From NCBI RefSeq assembly GCF_001649575.2, contig NC_051439.1:17362008-17426007 (forward strand): DNA of 64,000 bases, given 5' to 3'. The notes beneath the pieces are model-generated. The model made no database searches. It saw only the letters and a program-made list of their open reading frames with translations, and was not told the origin of the DNA. The translations under genes were made by a program, and so were the position numbers. The DNA comes from Kryptolebias marmoratus. Its lineage: Eukaryota > Chordata > Actinopteri > Cyprinodontiformes > Rivulidae. Of this stretch, positions 27,331-40,112 are shown in pieces. The stretch's first letter is position 1, and the number at the start of each line of letters is the position of its first letter.

Positions 27331-27594
27331 TTGTGGGTTTCAGCTCCAGAATTACTTCATCCTTCCTCTTCCTCTCGGTGTTTACAGCATCACTTTTCCT
27401 TTCACCCACCCTCTTTTTGACCACCTTATCAGACTGACTAGAAAACCCTTCTTTACTAGATGTTTATTTTTAGTTTTAAAAAGAGAACATAAAACTATTT
27501 CTGTACTTGAGGACAGAAATTTGGACATCAGAAGTGATTAACAACTAAATAGATTCAAAACGAAAGAAATTCTATTTTCTGTGAAAATGCAGCG

Positions 27595-27765
27595 TGAATG
27601 CTGAGAGCTGAATGATTTTGCCAATTTTTTCTGAAGAAACTGAAGCTCAAAGTAGCAAAATGCTCACTAAAAGTAGCAAAAGGCAAGCTAAAAGTAGCAA
27701 CCATGCTGAAACAGATTTTAAAGAGAATAATGTTTTTGAAGGAGTTGAAGAGTGTATTTTTTTTT
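27595..27765 (+). repeat. dispersed repeat family, copy 1
   Basis: Contains ctgaagaaactgaagctcaa, then three degenerate copies of an agtagcaaaa/gctaaaagtagca motif, and then aagagaataatgtttttgaa and gagttgaagag. The same order of words occurs on the opposite strand at 57150-57490 in this window, so this is an interspersed repeat. I recognise its style from teleost genomes but cannot give the class; a non-autonomous DNA element is plausible. Confidence 0.6.
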
Positions 27766-30700
27766 TTTATTCACTCTGACTTGGAAACAGAAAGTCAGAA
27801 ATCGTGATGTTTTACTTCACTTTGTTCATTGTTCTGTTAAATCAGGAATACAAACAGTTTTTAAACTGTTAAACTGTTTTTTTTAAAACTGGCTCAAAAG
27901 GCAGAATTGAGATTTAATAAGAGTTACCCAACTTTTCATTCACGTAATTTTAACACTTTTTGCTGTTTTTTTTTTGTCTATTTTAAAAATGTGAATTCTA
28001 CATTTCCATTTAGTATTGACTGAATAAAGAATAAGTAAAATCCCTGGTAAAATGTCACAGATATAAGCAGAGTTCTTAAAATCGCCCTCTGATTGTCCCG
28101 TATGTGAACACACCTACCCCAATTATGTAATCTTTCTACTATCCACTGCACTACCAATACCTGTCTTTACTGTTTAATTAAATATATTTATTAATAAATG
28201 GTTTTCATTAATTACCTTTTCTAAATTCACCAACCTGAACCAGTTTAACAAGAGGCTCATATTAAGATTGTATCCTACTGAAAGATCCATTTCAATTGTG
28301 GCTAAAGAGAGAATGTAAGTATCTGGGAAACAAATTCACAATTTCTTGATATATTTGAAAGGTTTTTACATGGTACTGCATACTCCAATCTTAAGAGAAA
28401 CAAATTGTAAGCTAGAGGGGTTGAAGAAGGTGAAGAATCTCACTTCACCCTCTACAACTGGTTGCTATGGACACTTGACAAAAGACATCAGCCAAGGCTC
28501 CCTTTGGTTGTTCTCCTAAAATTATTAAGAGATCATTACAATTTATTTTTATTACTGAAATAAGTATATTGACCAATAAGGTTGAGGTGTTGAAGTGGTT
28601 TAAAGGTTGGGGAAGTTTGACTAATTCTAGTTCTACAGAAGAAAAAGAATCATTTCGCTGCACACGATCTTAAAAGATCACTTTGATTTGACAGCAGAAT
28701 GAAAACATATCTCGTGTCTGTGATGTTTCAGGTGTAGCCTTACTCCAGGTCCGTCCTTTTATTTCATGCTTGTAAAATCAAATCTGCATTGTCATTAATG
28801 TTTGGTTCCTATTATCTCCCCAAGAAGCCTCACTCAGCAGCCACCTTCCTTTTTTTCTCTCCTGGAACACATAATTATAGAATAGTGAAGATTTCTTTCA
28901 TACCACATTACTGTTTTAAATTTTTCTTTCTTCAGCTTCTTTTGGCTCCTTTTCTTTGCAGCCTAACCAAACTTTCTTTGTAAGTAAAATCCCAAAAGAA
29001 AATGTACAGAAGTTTACCACGTTTTGGTGCTTGATGATTTATTTGCATTATAGCCACATTTCTCCACAGTGACCAAGCAAAAAAAAGATTGAATTTCTGT
29101 TAAATATTATCATTTTTTTTAAATGAGACACGTTTACCTTGTTGCATTTTTCCAAATCAGACCCTGTTGACACAGGTGAACTCAGTCAAGCTTTGGAATT
29201 ATGTGCAATGACAAAGTACCTGAAGAATTGTTCAAATTAGATATTTAATTTGTACAATAATATAAATCTACAAAAACAAATCCATTTTTTAATATGTGAG
29301 TAAAAACAATCTGAAACAATATTTATGAATCTGGAACATGATAAACTACAATGCAGCCAAGGGCCACTTTAAATGTTATTTACTTCTGTGAACGAGTTCA
29401 TTTTTCTTTATTATATAGAGAAGTAAGTTGATAAATGAACTTTAATCATCAATTTATTTCCACCTAAAACATCACTTCCAGTCCTCTGACCCTGTGTTTG
29501 TATTTTTTTCACCCCGTCTGCAGCAGACGGTGTTTCACTATGAATTGTTCTACACAAAAACCACAGATGCCCCTGTCAACATCAAGACTGCAGCAGATGT
29601 AAAGGCCACAGCTGGAACACTCGTGTCACTGCCCAAACAGCTGTCCCACTAGAGGAGGGAAGCCACCCCGGCTATGATGGATGACTCAAACAAGTTTCAC
29701 CACCAACCCAAACAACTTCTGGACTTTTCAGGTTTAGAACAAAGCTGAACCCCAATGGTTCCCGTCTTTCTGTTCCAGATTTCTTCATTACCTTCACTCT
29801 GATGGCATTGTCTGTCTTTGATGAAATAACTTAACAGTTTCTTTCTTTAAGTCATCTGAACTGATCTGAAATGACAGAAGGAAAATAAACGCTGAACTTG
29901 CAGGACTCGTGGCAAACAATATCAAACAAAATTCTTAGATTAAAAAAAGGTAAATTACAAAATATCTTTTTAATATGTTTTTCTACTTTCAGAACTAGAA
30001 GTGTCTTAACCTCACAAAGTTGTGTGGGTGTTTGGTGGCAAGTTTTTCAGATTATTGCTCAAATTTATCTTACAGTCAAGAACTACAACTGACTCAAATT
30101 GTCCATTTTAAATGACATCAAACAGGAACAAAAATTTGTGTTAGAAGGATTTCTGTGGATGTACAGCCTTAGATAAGACATCAGCATAAAATATCAGTTA
30201 GTCAACCATCTGTGGATGATAATTATTGTGTTTCTCGTGGTTTATTGCTCGCCCGTCTCCCTCCTCCAGGTTCAGCTATGTTGGAGGGGAAGGAGAGAAG
30301 TGGAAGCCTCTTCTCTTCCCCTCTTTATTTGTGGCTAAATGTTTAGTATGCATAGCTTCCCATTCCTCTGCAGCCTGTTTAAAGCAGGAGATAAGGACTT
30401 CTGCTTCTTGTTCCTCTTCAGGAACTGAGCCTGTGATCAGTCTTTGGTCACATGAAGTGATGCTCTGTTTTAGCAAACTTCTGTAAAAAAAACAAGTATT
30501 TCTCACAAATAGGTGGGATAAAATGCTCTATGTTTTCAAAAATTCAGTAGACTATAATTTTTCAGGGCAATGTTAGATAATAAAAAAGATTGCCTCAGAA
30601 CACTGATAAATGATGAACACCACTGAGGTAATTATATTTATATGAGAGACAATGCTGTTCTACGCAATTCAACACTTCAAATTAGCATCACCGTTTAGCT

Positions 30701-33404
30701 AGAAAGCTACTTCCTTACTAAAGTCGTCTTTAACTTGTCAGAGCATATATGGCCTTTTAATGGTTACTTCATAAGCATATTTTATGATGTAACAATGTTT
30801 AAATACTAGTCAGCTTTTGTTTTTCTGTGTGGTTATATAAAAAGCGCAAATAAATGGGCTTTCTTCTCTTTCATTTCACTTCAGATTAGAGTTATTATCA
30901 TGAAGCCAGCTATTTTAATTTTGCTCCTGCTTTCCATTATATGTAATAACCAATACCCCTCTTGTTTCAGTTATGTCAGAGTTTCTTAAGTCTCAGAACA
31001 TCACAGAATATGTGAACCTTGACATTCTGCACTTTTCTTATGCTAAATGAAACCATAAATGAAACAGCAATATTTTGGCAAATAAAGACTATTTAAACAC
31101 ACTTCTGGCTTCTGCTGGAGCTACTCCTCTCAGCACCTCAGATGAACTGAACTGTATTTTTTTCATTTATTTCAGCCAATAAACGAGCAACATATTAGCA
31201 TGTGAACATGTTCACAACAGTAGCTTACTTAAAGTTGACATAGTCATTTTTTTAATAACACAATATCCTAAATATTTTGAAAAGGATTTAAAATAACTCA
31301 GTTAATTATATAAATTAGATTTCTTATATACAAGTATTTTACTTTACAAAAACGATGACACTGTTCAATGTCTGGAGCTCAGTTGATTGAACATTGCTAT
31401 ACAGAACATTTCACTTTATATGAGTAAAGTAAAGAGAGCTGAATTCTACCTGCAACCTTTAGCTAGCATTTATTCTACCTTTTTGGACACTTAATAGTTT
31501 ATTTTAATAAATTAACCACCTGAGGCTGGATGCATGCCTGAACTGCATCTCTTTTCCCAAAAGTGCTTCAGTACATCCCATCTTTACATAAGAGCTAAAA
31601 AGAAGGCCTGTCCAGAAATGGCATATGGTGTATATGGCACATAGCACCTTTCATTTGGAATATTTTATAAAAGTTACGTAATAAATTAAAGTGTTTTGTC
31701 ATTAAGTGCAGCTGAAAACTATTTTAACCCTTGGCAACTTACAACATTTACATAGTGGGAACTTATTGTTTACATTTGTTGCACAAAATGGACCCAAATA
31801 AATATTTTATATGAATAAGTTCAGTTACTGATTTTTGAACCTAATTTTGTAATTATGTATCCAGAGATTCCAAACCTAGCTTAGTTTGACTGCTTCCTCT
31901 TGTCAAAGTCTACAGTAGAAAAAAATATATTGCATCAAAGTTGTGTTTATTTTTCTGGTTATTGTTTTTTTCTGTTTACTTGGCAGTGACGGAAGTTTCT
32001 TCTTTTATTTATTATCATTATAACTCCTGCATCCATAGTGTTGCTCTTAACCTCCATTATCAAAACTGTCAGAAAGTTGTAGCCTTGTGTGAAATGATTT
32101 AGAGCAGAACTTGTGTATAGAAAAGGTATTGATCTTCTGCTCTCACCAAAGCGCTCCTTAAAAATTCACACTGCCAATGAATACACATAAACTTTCCCTG
32201 GAAAAGCCTTTGTTAACAACACACACGGCAGCTAATGGCTGATGATTTAATGAAGCGTTCTTTTTGTTTTTACGAGTTCCAGCTTTACTTATTAAAAGCA
32301 ATACTTGGATGCAGAAGGTGGTAATAAATTAGCAATCGAAGACATGGGCATTCGTATCAAAGAGCTGGACAAGTTGTAAACAGCATTGAAATTTATCTTT
32401 GAGTCAATGAATGTGTTCGACTCCTGTAAACCTGCACAGGCTCTTATTTTGGGAAAGAATTTTAAGTCTTCCAGTGAACTCTGCCTGTGATATTGGCAAT
32501 CTCATCTGTGTTAACCTCACCCGAAAATAAGTTTCATCTTCCACCAGAAGTGAATAAATAGAAATATCAGGATTCACCACAGCACACAGCGCTTCCTATT
32601 GCACAAAGTGATATCTCCCTCTACACTGTATTCCAGTGCTGCAAAATTCCATTAGGCTGCTAAAATGACTTGTCCTGCTGCAAAAGGTGGTGTCCATTTG
32701 CAGATTCTATCATCGACCGGGAGCTAACCTCGGTTTTCTTGAAGCATACACTTCCACACACGCTTGCACACCCTCATGCTTGGTTCGGCCAAGGCCATAA
32801 TGATGTGCGATGTTCGGATGTTACACAAGTTTCTTTAGAGGACCAGATGGCTGTAAAGAAGCAGCCTAATGGTCCAAACACCCTCATGTCCATTAAACAC
32901 ATAGGAACCAGCCACGGTCTGTATCACAGTAATGACCTATAGATACCACTGCTACTCCTGTTGCTTGTCTGCAATTGGAGTCCTAGAAAGAAAGCACACA
33001 CATATCACTGCAGGTTGCCATTAACCCTCATCACTTCACCTTGTCTTGGGAAATCATACATACGTTCTTTTAATCAGCACTGCAGCTATTTGTGCTACTG
33101 TGAGCAACCATTAGGCTAATTTTAACCTAAACAAAAGCCATTATAGGGCTTTTAATCTAATTATCTTAATGCTCCAGTCTCATGCTCTCTTGTTCAAGCT
33201 GACCTCAGTAGACACTTACATATTGTCAAAATGTAACTCATTATGAGCAGACAGTTACAGGCTTCCTGTGACTTTCACAATGTATTCTAAAGGGTAATTG
33301 TGTGCTGTTCCAACGATGTTGCCTAAAGGGTATATGCAGCATTGTGGAGATATTATCATCACTGTGCAGCTTTTGGGATCATATGCAGCACTTTAAATGG
33401 ATTA
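27766..33404. other. intergenic desert, no gene recognised
   Basis: AT-rich over most of its length, with scattered T and A runs. The block 29510-29700 has a strong acceptor-like tract (gtatttttttcaccccgtctgcag), a perfect 8-bp inverted repeat (ccgtctgc, A, gcagacgg, 29514-29530) and a short open frame, discussed as a finding. Blocks around 32230-32460, 32660-32960 and 33060-33220 are compact with TAAT-type words and may be regulatory. No RNA gene was recognised. Confidence 0.5.
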
Positions 33405-33605
33405 ACCTTTTTTTCCTTCCTCTGTGACGACATATCACTCTGCATCACCATGTCTCCTATTTTGGCTTTCCCTCCCACCCTCTTTTCACAATCTCCTCTT
33501 CACACCCACTCTCCCTGCATCTTATCTCTCTTCCACCTTTTCCACTGCTTCCACACTTTTCACCCCTTTCCCATGCAGAAACCCCTCACGCTTCAGGTTG
33601 AACAT
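33405..33605 (+). repeat. pyrimidine-rich tract
   Basis: About 200 bases dominated by C and T (for example ttggctttccctcccacc and ccttttccactgcttcc). Low-complexity; apparent reading frames rich in Ser, Pro, Leu and Phe come from composition. Confidence 0.75.
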
Positions 33606-35062
33606 TTCAGGTGATAAAAAAACACGTTGGGGCCAGTCAAGTTTGACACCCTACTTTGTCATACATGGGGAGGGAGACCGGAGGCCTTTATGACAAATCA
33701 GGTTTAACGTATCTATATCTTTAGGTGATCCGGCTTAACTAACCCTAACAATGAAAGTTATGTTTAGTGCCACTGTGAAGCTGATTATAAATTCAATAAG
33801 TCAACCAAGTTTTTTTTTCTTTAAACATTTCTATAATACTGTAGTTGGCATCAGACTAGACACTTTCATGTAGCAGGAAGAAAAACGTGCAGAGAAAAAA
33901 AATAAACTACAAAATTAATAAACTTATCAGCATCACTGCCACATCATTAAAGCATGAGTAGATGAGACAATTGTTTACTTCATTAAATTAACATGCTGCA
34001 GGTGTTGCCTGTTAACGCATGAAAGCTTTATTCTTCCAGATGCAATCCAAACTGTTTGAAATGCTTTGTATACTAAAAAAGGAACAAAAATAAAATGTGT
34101 ATAATCCAGTCAATGGCTTTTTGTAAATGACTATTTTTATATCATTCACAGTATAAGAAAATAAATAAAAAGAGTTTTAGCTGTTCTGTAATTTTGATTA
34201 TCTTTAATTTTTTTAATATAATAGACATAAATTTAAATGTAAAGAAACAGCTTATTGCAATTTGCTTCTGCATGCGTTAATCTCTTATCTCAAAATCTAA
34301 CCTGATCCACAGGCAGGACGGTGAGGATTACAGATAAACCTTGTTTAAAACAAGATGTTGGAGACGTAAGAAGTTCATGAACAAAAATTCAGAGTTTTGT
34401 TAAACCAAGTTTAAAATAAAGCCAACCTCAAGGGTGGAAATTCTGATATAGATTTGAGAACACACAGCTTTAAACCAGGATGATATACACATTGAGGGAG
34501 TAAATGATTTGATACATGGCAGGTGTGATGAAGACCAGATATGAGGAGAGCAGAAAGCAATATGAACATTAACAAACTGCAGACATACCACAAGAACACA
34601 GAACATGCATCTAAAGCAGTAAATAGGACCAAAACCCACAAAAACAAAAAACAAAACAAACAAAAACACACCACCATAAATCATGAGACTTCCAGTTCTG
34701 TGTGCCTTAAGTTGCTGAACTCTTTTCAACAGTCCGCCCTCCTGACAAAGAGGGATCATTTTAGAGAAGTCTGTCACTCACCTGAATTTGAATGAAGCTC
34801 ATTCAGGGTGAGTTTCAGATCACGTCAAAGACTCATAATGAGGCTGATTGAGGAGAAAGCTAATAGCAGGCACACAGAAACACACAATAGCTGGTGTAGA
34901 TTGCGTAAAGCATCCAGCATATTCGCAAACACACACAAACACACACATTAATGTGCCACCATGTGTCTGTCGCAGTCACTGCGGGACACTGCAGTACGTT
35001 TGGGCGGGGTAGGATTTTGGATTTAATTGTTTTATGGGAGAGTGACACGGCATGATAAAAGC
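33606..35062. other. intergenic, nothing recognised
   Basis: AT-rich. Frames on the - strand at 34400-34777 (125 codons) are hydrophobic because of an A-rich + strand (aaaacaaaaaacaaaacaaa near 34650) and do not resemble a membrane protein family. Confidence 0.55.
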
Positions 35063-35063
35063 T

Positions 35064-35135
35064 TCTCTCTCTCTCTCTCTCTCTCCCTCTCTCGCTCTCT
35101 CTCTCTCTCACACACACACACATATACACACACAC
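35064..35135 (+). repeat. compound (CT)n(CA)n microsatellite
   Basis: An imperfect CT run to 35109, interrupted by CC and CG, passes directly into CA repeats with one TATA interruption. Likely polymorphic. Confidence 0.95.
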
Positions 35136-35689
35136 CACCCCCTCATTCCACCAGCCCCTCCAGCATGGTACTGAGTGTGACAGTCTATTACAGACTCTGG
35201 GTAGGACCCTGAGGAACACATATGGGCAGAAGATAACACATAGTGGTGGAAGCGGAGAGCTGTACAAGCTGCCGGCAAGTGCACATGTGTGATGACGGGC
35301 GTGTGTGTGCACTCAGAGGTGTTAATCCTGTGTTAATCAATGACTGTGCTGTGCTGATGCTAGCAGGGGTGCAGATTCATCCACACGGCTGTGTGTTTCT
35401 AACTCTCTCTTATTATCTCTGCACCTCAATCTCCCCTTGCCTGCTCTGTGTAAGCAAGCAGAGGAACAATGGGAGGAAAGTGGGAGTGAGCAAGGTGAAA
35501 CTCAGACATGGAATTAAGTGTGTTATTACTCCTGGGACAGGATTCAGAGGCTGGAGCCCGCCAGCAGTCTGCACTCGCTGTTTTGGCTTGAGATAAAAAA
35601 AGGTTGTGTAAATTGTTGAATTACTAAAATATTTGTGTAAATAAAACCCAAAAGTAAATGAAATGGAAGCAATTTAGGACTACTACAGT

Positions 35690-36170
35690 AAAGAGGGGGG
35701 AAATATTGATGTGAGAGAAAACCATTGATCTGTTTAAAAGTGATGTTCCTCAAAGAAAGATTGGAAAGGATTTGCATACATCTCCCTCTCCAGAGCGATA
35801 TTATTAAACTATTTGAAGAGTCTGGAGAAATTTCAGTGTATTAAAAACAAGGGGGCAAGACTAAACTGGACAGCCATGATCTTAGATCCCTCAAAGAACC
35901 CTGCATCCAGAACCATCATTCATCAGTAGCTGATAGAACCGCAAGGGATTACTTGGATAAATGTTTGTCAAGTATACAAAAATATACTCATAACTTCAAA
36001 CTTCAATGTACAAAAAAAAAAAAGCGTTGTGTTTATGTTGTCCAGACGCAATGTCAGCTTCTCTGGCTCGGAAGCGTCTGGGATGGACCTTTAGTGGATC
36101 ATGGATTGGAGTCAGATGAATCAGCTTCCAGATTTATTTTTGGAAGAATTTCAGACTTGAGGCTTCTAAG
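35690..36170 (+). mobile_element. Tc1/mariner-like transposon, decayed transposase N-terminal and middle part
   Basis: The sequence contains tgttcctcaaagaaagattg, aaggatttgcatacatctcc, agtctggagaaatttcagtg, ggacagccatgatcttagat and ggctcggaagcgtctgggat in this order. I recognise these as the helix-turn-helix and early catalytic part of a Tc1-like transposase common in teleosts. Frameshifts are present: one frame gives LEKFQCIKNKGARLN and a different one gives LLWLGSVWDG. An internal A run (36010-36023) marks one break. The C-terminal part is missing. It is dead and has no clear terminal inverted repeats. Confidence 0.65.
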
Positions 36171-39100
36171 GGTTCCCAACTGTAATGAACCCTTAGGGAA
36201 TAAGAGACTGAATGACTTTCAAAGATCTTTTGCAATTTCAAAGATTTTACTTTTCCTTCACATGGCTATTATTTTTAATTATCTCATTAAAAAAAGGTGG
36301 CCTTGGACCATTTTCTGCCCTTTTACTGTAAAGCTACAGATAAAAGAAAACTGTGCACACATCATTTAAAAGGTTTGATCCAAAAATGATATGTCAAGCT
36401 ATAAACAACACCTAGTCTTCAGGTGATTATCACATAACATGGTCATAATGAGTCTTGATCAACATTCTCCAAACATCTTCCTGCTCTAATGTATCCAGCC
36501 CCACCCACCACTGCTTGCAGTTGATCAATTAGAGAGCCATTACAGCGAATGCCTTCCACAGCTCCCAACAGCTCTGATCAAGCAGTGCAGTCCACTTGCT
36601 GGTCCCACACCAAATGAACTTAGAGAACAATCTGAGGATCAATCCCATCACTTAGCCAATTAGACAATAGGGAGACAGACGCCCATTACCGTAAGAACCA
36701 GTCAATAGTCGGAGCCAGGGGCTGAGGCGGGCTGTCTGGTCTCGTAGAGCCACCAGGGGTTTGTGTGTAGCTAATGGAGGAGAAAGAGGGCGGGGCCAAT
36801 AAGGCATTTTGATTGACAGCCTGGACGGGACTCTTATTGACAAGGCTGGGAGGTTGCTGATGCTGAGAGCTGGGATATTGTAAACATGACAGAAAGAGCT
36901 TTGTGTTGTTGGACAGACAGACACTGGGATCACTGACAGAGGGTGCAGCAAAGTCACCAGTTGACTTTACTCACATTACTTTGACGTGTCTCCTTTTACA
37001 CTTTGGACAGTTAAAGTGTTGGATTCAGAGTAGATCGAAAAGTTGTCCAAATTTATTTTGAAGCAAATTACTTTTTTTTCCCCTTTTTCCTATCTTGAAT
37101 TATTTAGAGGCTTTTGTTTCATGACTCTCTGTCATAACACCCATTATGACTGTTTATTAGTGCTCCCATTAGTCTTAAACATTGATGCTGAAATAAAAGG
37201 CCTAAAATGTTAATTAATAAACAACAGACATTAAAATGTTCCATAAAACTGTCAAGTTGTGAGCAAAATGCTTCTAATAACATACATTAAAATGATTTCC
37301 AATAAAAGCTGTCATATTACTGCCAAAGTGTTGAGGTTATTTATATTCAAATAGCATGTCATTGTCTTTATGGTGAAAACAATGCACCTGTTTAGAAAGC
37401 TGTGCCCCATTTGCATGCAGATAGATGATTGCTCATTCTGCTTTTTGATTTAGTTGGATAAACTCTGTGTTCAGACAGAATCTGCCAAATTGTTTCTGGT
37501 TTTATAGTATATGGAAATTACTTCAAATAATATGAAAGAAAAGTTCTTCCTTAATTTGCAAGAGGTGAATACAAAGTGCTCATAATAACTGGTACACAAA
37601 TTTCCTAGTCTGGACTGTAACCCAGGAACAGAGACTCGCTCTTCAAATTTGTTACAGAATTGATATCTTTGTTAAACTTTCATTTTCTTTAAGGATTTTC
37701 CTGCGGAAGTTATAGTTTTATGTATAAACAAAGCAGGTCATGAAAAAGTGTCCGTATTTTAATGACTAACTTGTGGATTTAAGAATCATACTTAACATTA
37801 AAATAGGAGACTTCCCACTAACAATTGTCATCATTTTTGCCATATTTCTTGTAACCTAAATCATGAATTAGAAACAAGTTTCTAAGCTTGTCTTTTAAAG
37901 GGTCGCCTAGCAATGTGTCTGTATTTTCCATCTTAAGTTTCATACTGACTGAAAAAAGCATGAATCTGTTGGTGGACTCTGTTACGAGCAGGATGTCTCA
38001 TGTTTACAAATGTCAGAAATCTTCAGGTCTATTATGTTCCAAGCTTTAGGTAGCAGATCTTGTGCTGAATAGTTTAACTGCTTGTTGATTGTGTTACTCC
38101 ACTGGCACAGCAGTGTGAAGGTGTCTCTGTAGCCTCGGGGTAAGATGCCCTCAGGGGTGAGATATCCACTTGGGATTACCGCTGACATCTTCTCTTTCTC
38201 TCTGCTTCCCTCCCCGCCGCCACATGACATCCATTCCTCCCACTTTTATTCTTCACAGCTCCCAGAGAGATTGGCAAAACATTTTGTGAGTGTGTGTCAA
38301 CCAAACACAAGGTGTGCCCCTATTCTGTCTAAATCATAACAATTGTGTTGCTGCATCACCTGCAGATATATTGTATATTTGGGGTTACAGCACTACTTTA
38401 GACACCTTACAAAACACCAAACCCTAAATGAAGAGCATAACAGGTTCAGGGTCAATAGTAACTGTGTAATGCCAATTTAGTATACAATTTAATTCACAAT
38501 TTAGTTGCAATTTAAAATTAGAAGAAAATCTTTCTACATTTTTGAGTTACTTGTAACCTCACAAAGTGCTGAACCCCTTCATATCTGTACTTCTTGAAAA
38601 ATTACAGCAACATCGAAAATTTCAAATGAGAAGATATTTTTATAGAACTGGAGGGGAAACACAAACGTGTTTTTAGATGTTTTCAATAATTCAACAAATA
38701 AAGAATCACGTGGGTCAAATATACAACGGAAATTAGGCAAACATTTTAAAAAACAAAGTGCAAGATGAAGAAGGAGAGAAGAATGACACTAAAAGCACAA
38801 CTTTGAACAACCAACTGTTTTAATCTGCTTTTTGGTTCTTGTATTATTATTAGCACCCTGCTAATAATAATGGTAAAGTAAACTTGTAAAAGATTATAAC
38901 TGCTCTCCAACCATAACATTTTTGTTCTCATCCAAATTGTTGCCTCAGATTAGAAAACAATTAAGCAACAAGTCATCTATTCTGCCTCTCTCAATTTTTG
39001 AACTTTTATTTTTTTTACAATGAGTTTGTGGCATGTCCTCTTTTATTTTTATTTTTGTCTTGGTTAGAGATAGGATCTAAATTCTGTTCACCAGAAATGG

Positions 39101-39540
39101 ATAAAAGTCCAAAACTCCAGCACAGAGACTAAATGAAGATATGGACAGACTACAAAAGACAAGCAGACAAAGAGTCCCAAAATGCAGAAAGCGTAACACA
39201 GACTTGAGGCAAAAAAACAAAGCAAAACACAACAAAAAACACCAAGAAACCAGTGCAGTGGAAATAGATAAGACTATTTGTCACAATCACAATCAAACAT
39301 GGTATAATATGCAGCGAAATGTGATGTTGTGCCTGCATCCAAAATCCCCAAAAGAGAAATTACAGAATAAGAGGAAAATTAACGCATAAGTAATAAAACT
39401 TTGTAATAAAATTAATATTATAAACAATACTGTTCTATAATAAAGTTTTTGTTGTTTTAACTTTACTGTGAAAATGTGCAAAATTGCTGCATTCCATTCC
39501 TGAGTCTGTTCATTTGTTTTCAATCCTCAGAATTCCACCT
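36171..39540. other. intergenic, with possible regulatory block at 36.4-36.96 kb
   Basis: The first part (36420-36960) is compact and rather GC-rich, holds several TGATCAA and CCAAT-type words, and contains the GC box listed separately. An octamer (atttgcatgcag) is at about 37411. The acceptor-like cttttattcttcacag at 38243-38258 lacks a partner. The remainder is AT-rich with nothing recognised. Confidence 0.45.
36788..36800 (+). promoter_or_regulatory. adjacent GC box and CCAAT box
   Basis: gggcggggccaat places an SP/KLF-type GC box directly next to a CCAAT (NF-Y) box; a second attgacag word follows at about 36812. The pair is typical of proximal promoters and some enhancers. No first exon, TATA or CpG island is evident nearby, so transcription start activity is only a guess. 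Confidence 0.3.
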
Positions 39541-40112
39541 GCAGATGATCTGAGGGAAGAAACTCCTCCTCATCCTCTCAGTGTTCGCTTTCAGGCAGCG
39601 CAACCTCCTGCCTGATGGCAGCAAGTAGAGGAGTGAGTGTCCGGGGTGGTTGGGTTGTTGTTTGAGGATCTTCTCAGCCTTCGACCTGCACCATTTATCG
39701 TAAATGTGCTGCAGGTCAGAGAGATGGCCCGTTCGGCCGTGCAGACCACCCTCTTATGAGCTTCGAAGTCCAGTTAGGTGCAGCTGCCCATCCAGATGGT
39801 GATGCACCCACTTAAGATGCTCTCGATGGATGAGGGCTGGGGTCTCTGAGGCGTCAGAGATGGAAGAGATGCTGTCTGGCCTTCTTGATTGATCTGTTTA
39901 CATGTAGAGACCAGAACAGGTCCTGTGTGATGGTCACTCCAAGGTATGTGAAATGGTCCACCCTCTCCACCTTTACCCTGTTGAATGTCGCTAGACTGTT
40001 TTCTGCTAAAATCCAAAATCATCTCTTTAGTTTTACTGATGTTTAGCAGGAGGCTTTTCTCCTGGCACCAGCTCTCCAGGTGACAGATCTCCCTCCTGTA
40101 ATCTTCCTTGTT
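39541..40112 (-). mobile_element. LINE (CR1/L2/Rex group), C-terminal end of reverse transcriptase polyprotein, decayed
   Basis: Read on the - strand from about 40112, it gives the end of the RT region (MILDFSRKQSSDIQ), then a frame with PSSIESILSGCITIWMGSCT, and after a frameshift LSDLQHIYDKWCRSKAEKIL and LLYLLPSGRRLRCLKAN. The order SIESILSGCIT, then DLQHIY, then LLPSGRRLR is the well-known C-terminal region after the RT domain in fish non-LTR elements. At least two frame breaks and a stop show it is inactive. The YADD box and everything upstream are missing, and I see no 3' tail. It is a different element from the one at 9.8-10.9 kb. Confidence 0.8.

Noticed and set aside
34400..34777. A 125-codon hydrophobic frame on the - strand that looks membrane-like
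   Set aside because: The hydrophobic residues come from A-rich + strand sequence; an overlapping frame is also hydrophobic, and no family is recognised.
34860..35312. A 150-codon frame on the - strand
   Set aside because: Its middle is the translation of the CT/CA microsatellite (runs of Arg/Glu/Ser and Cys/Val).
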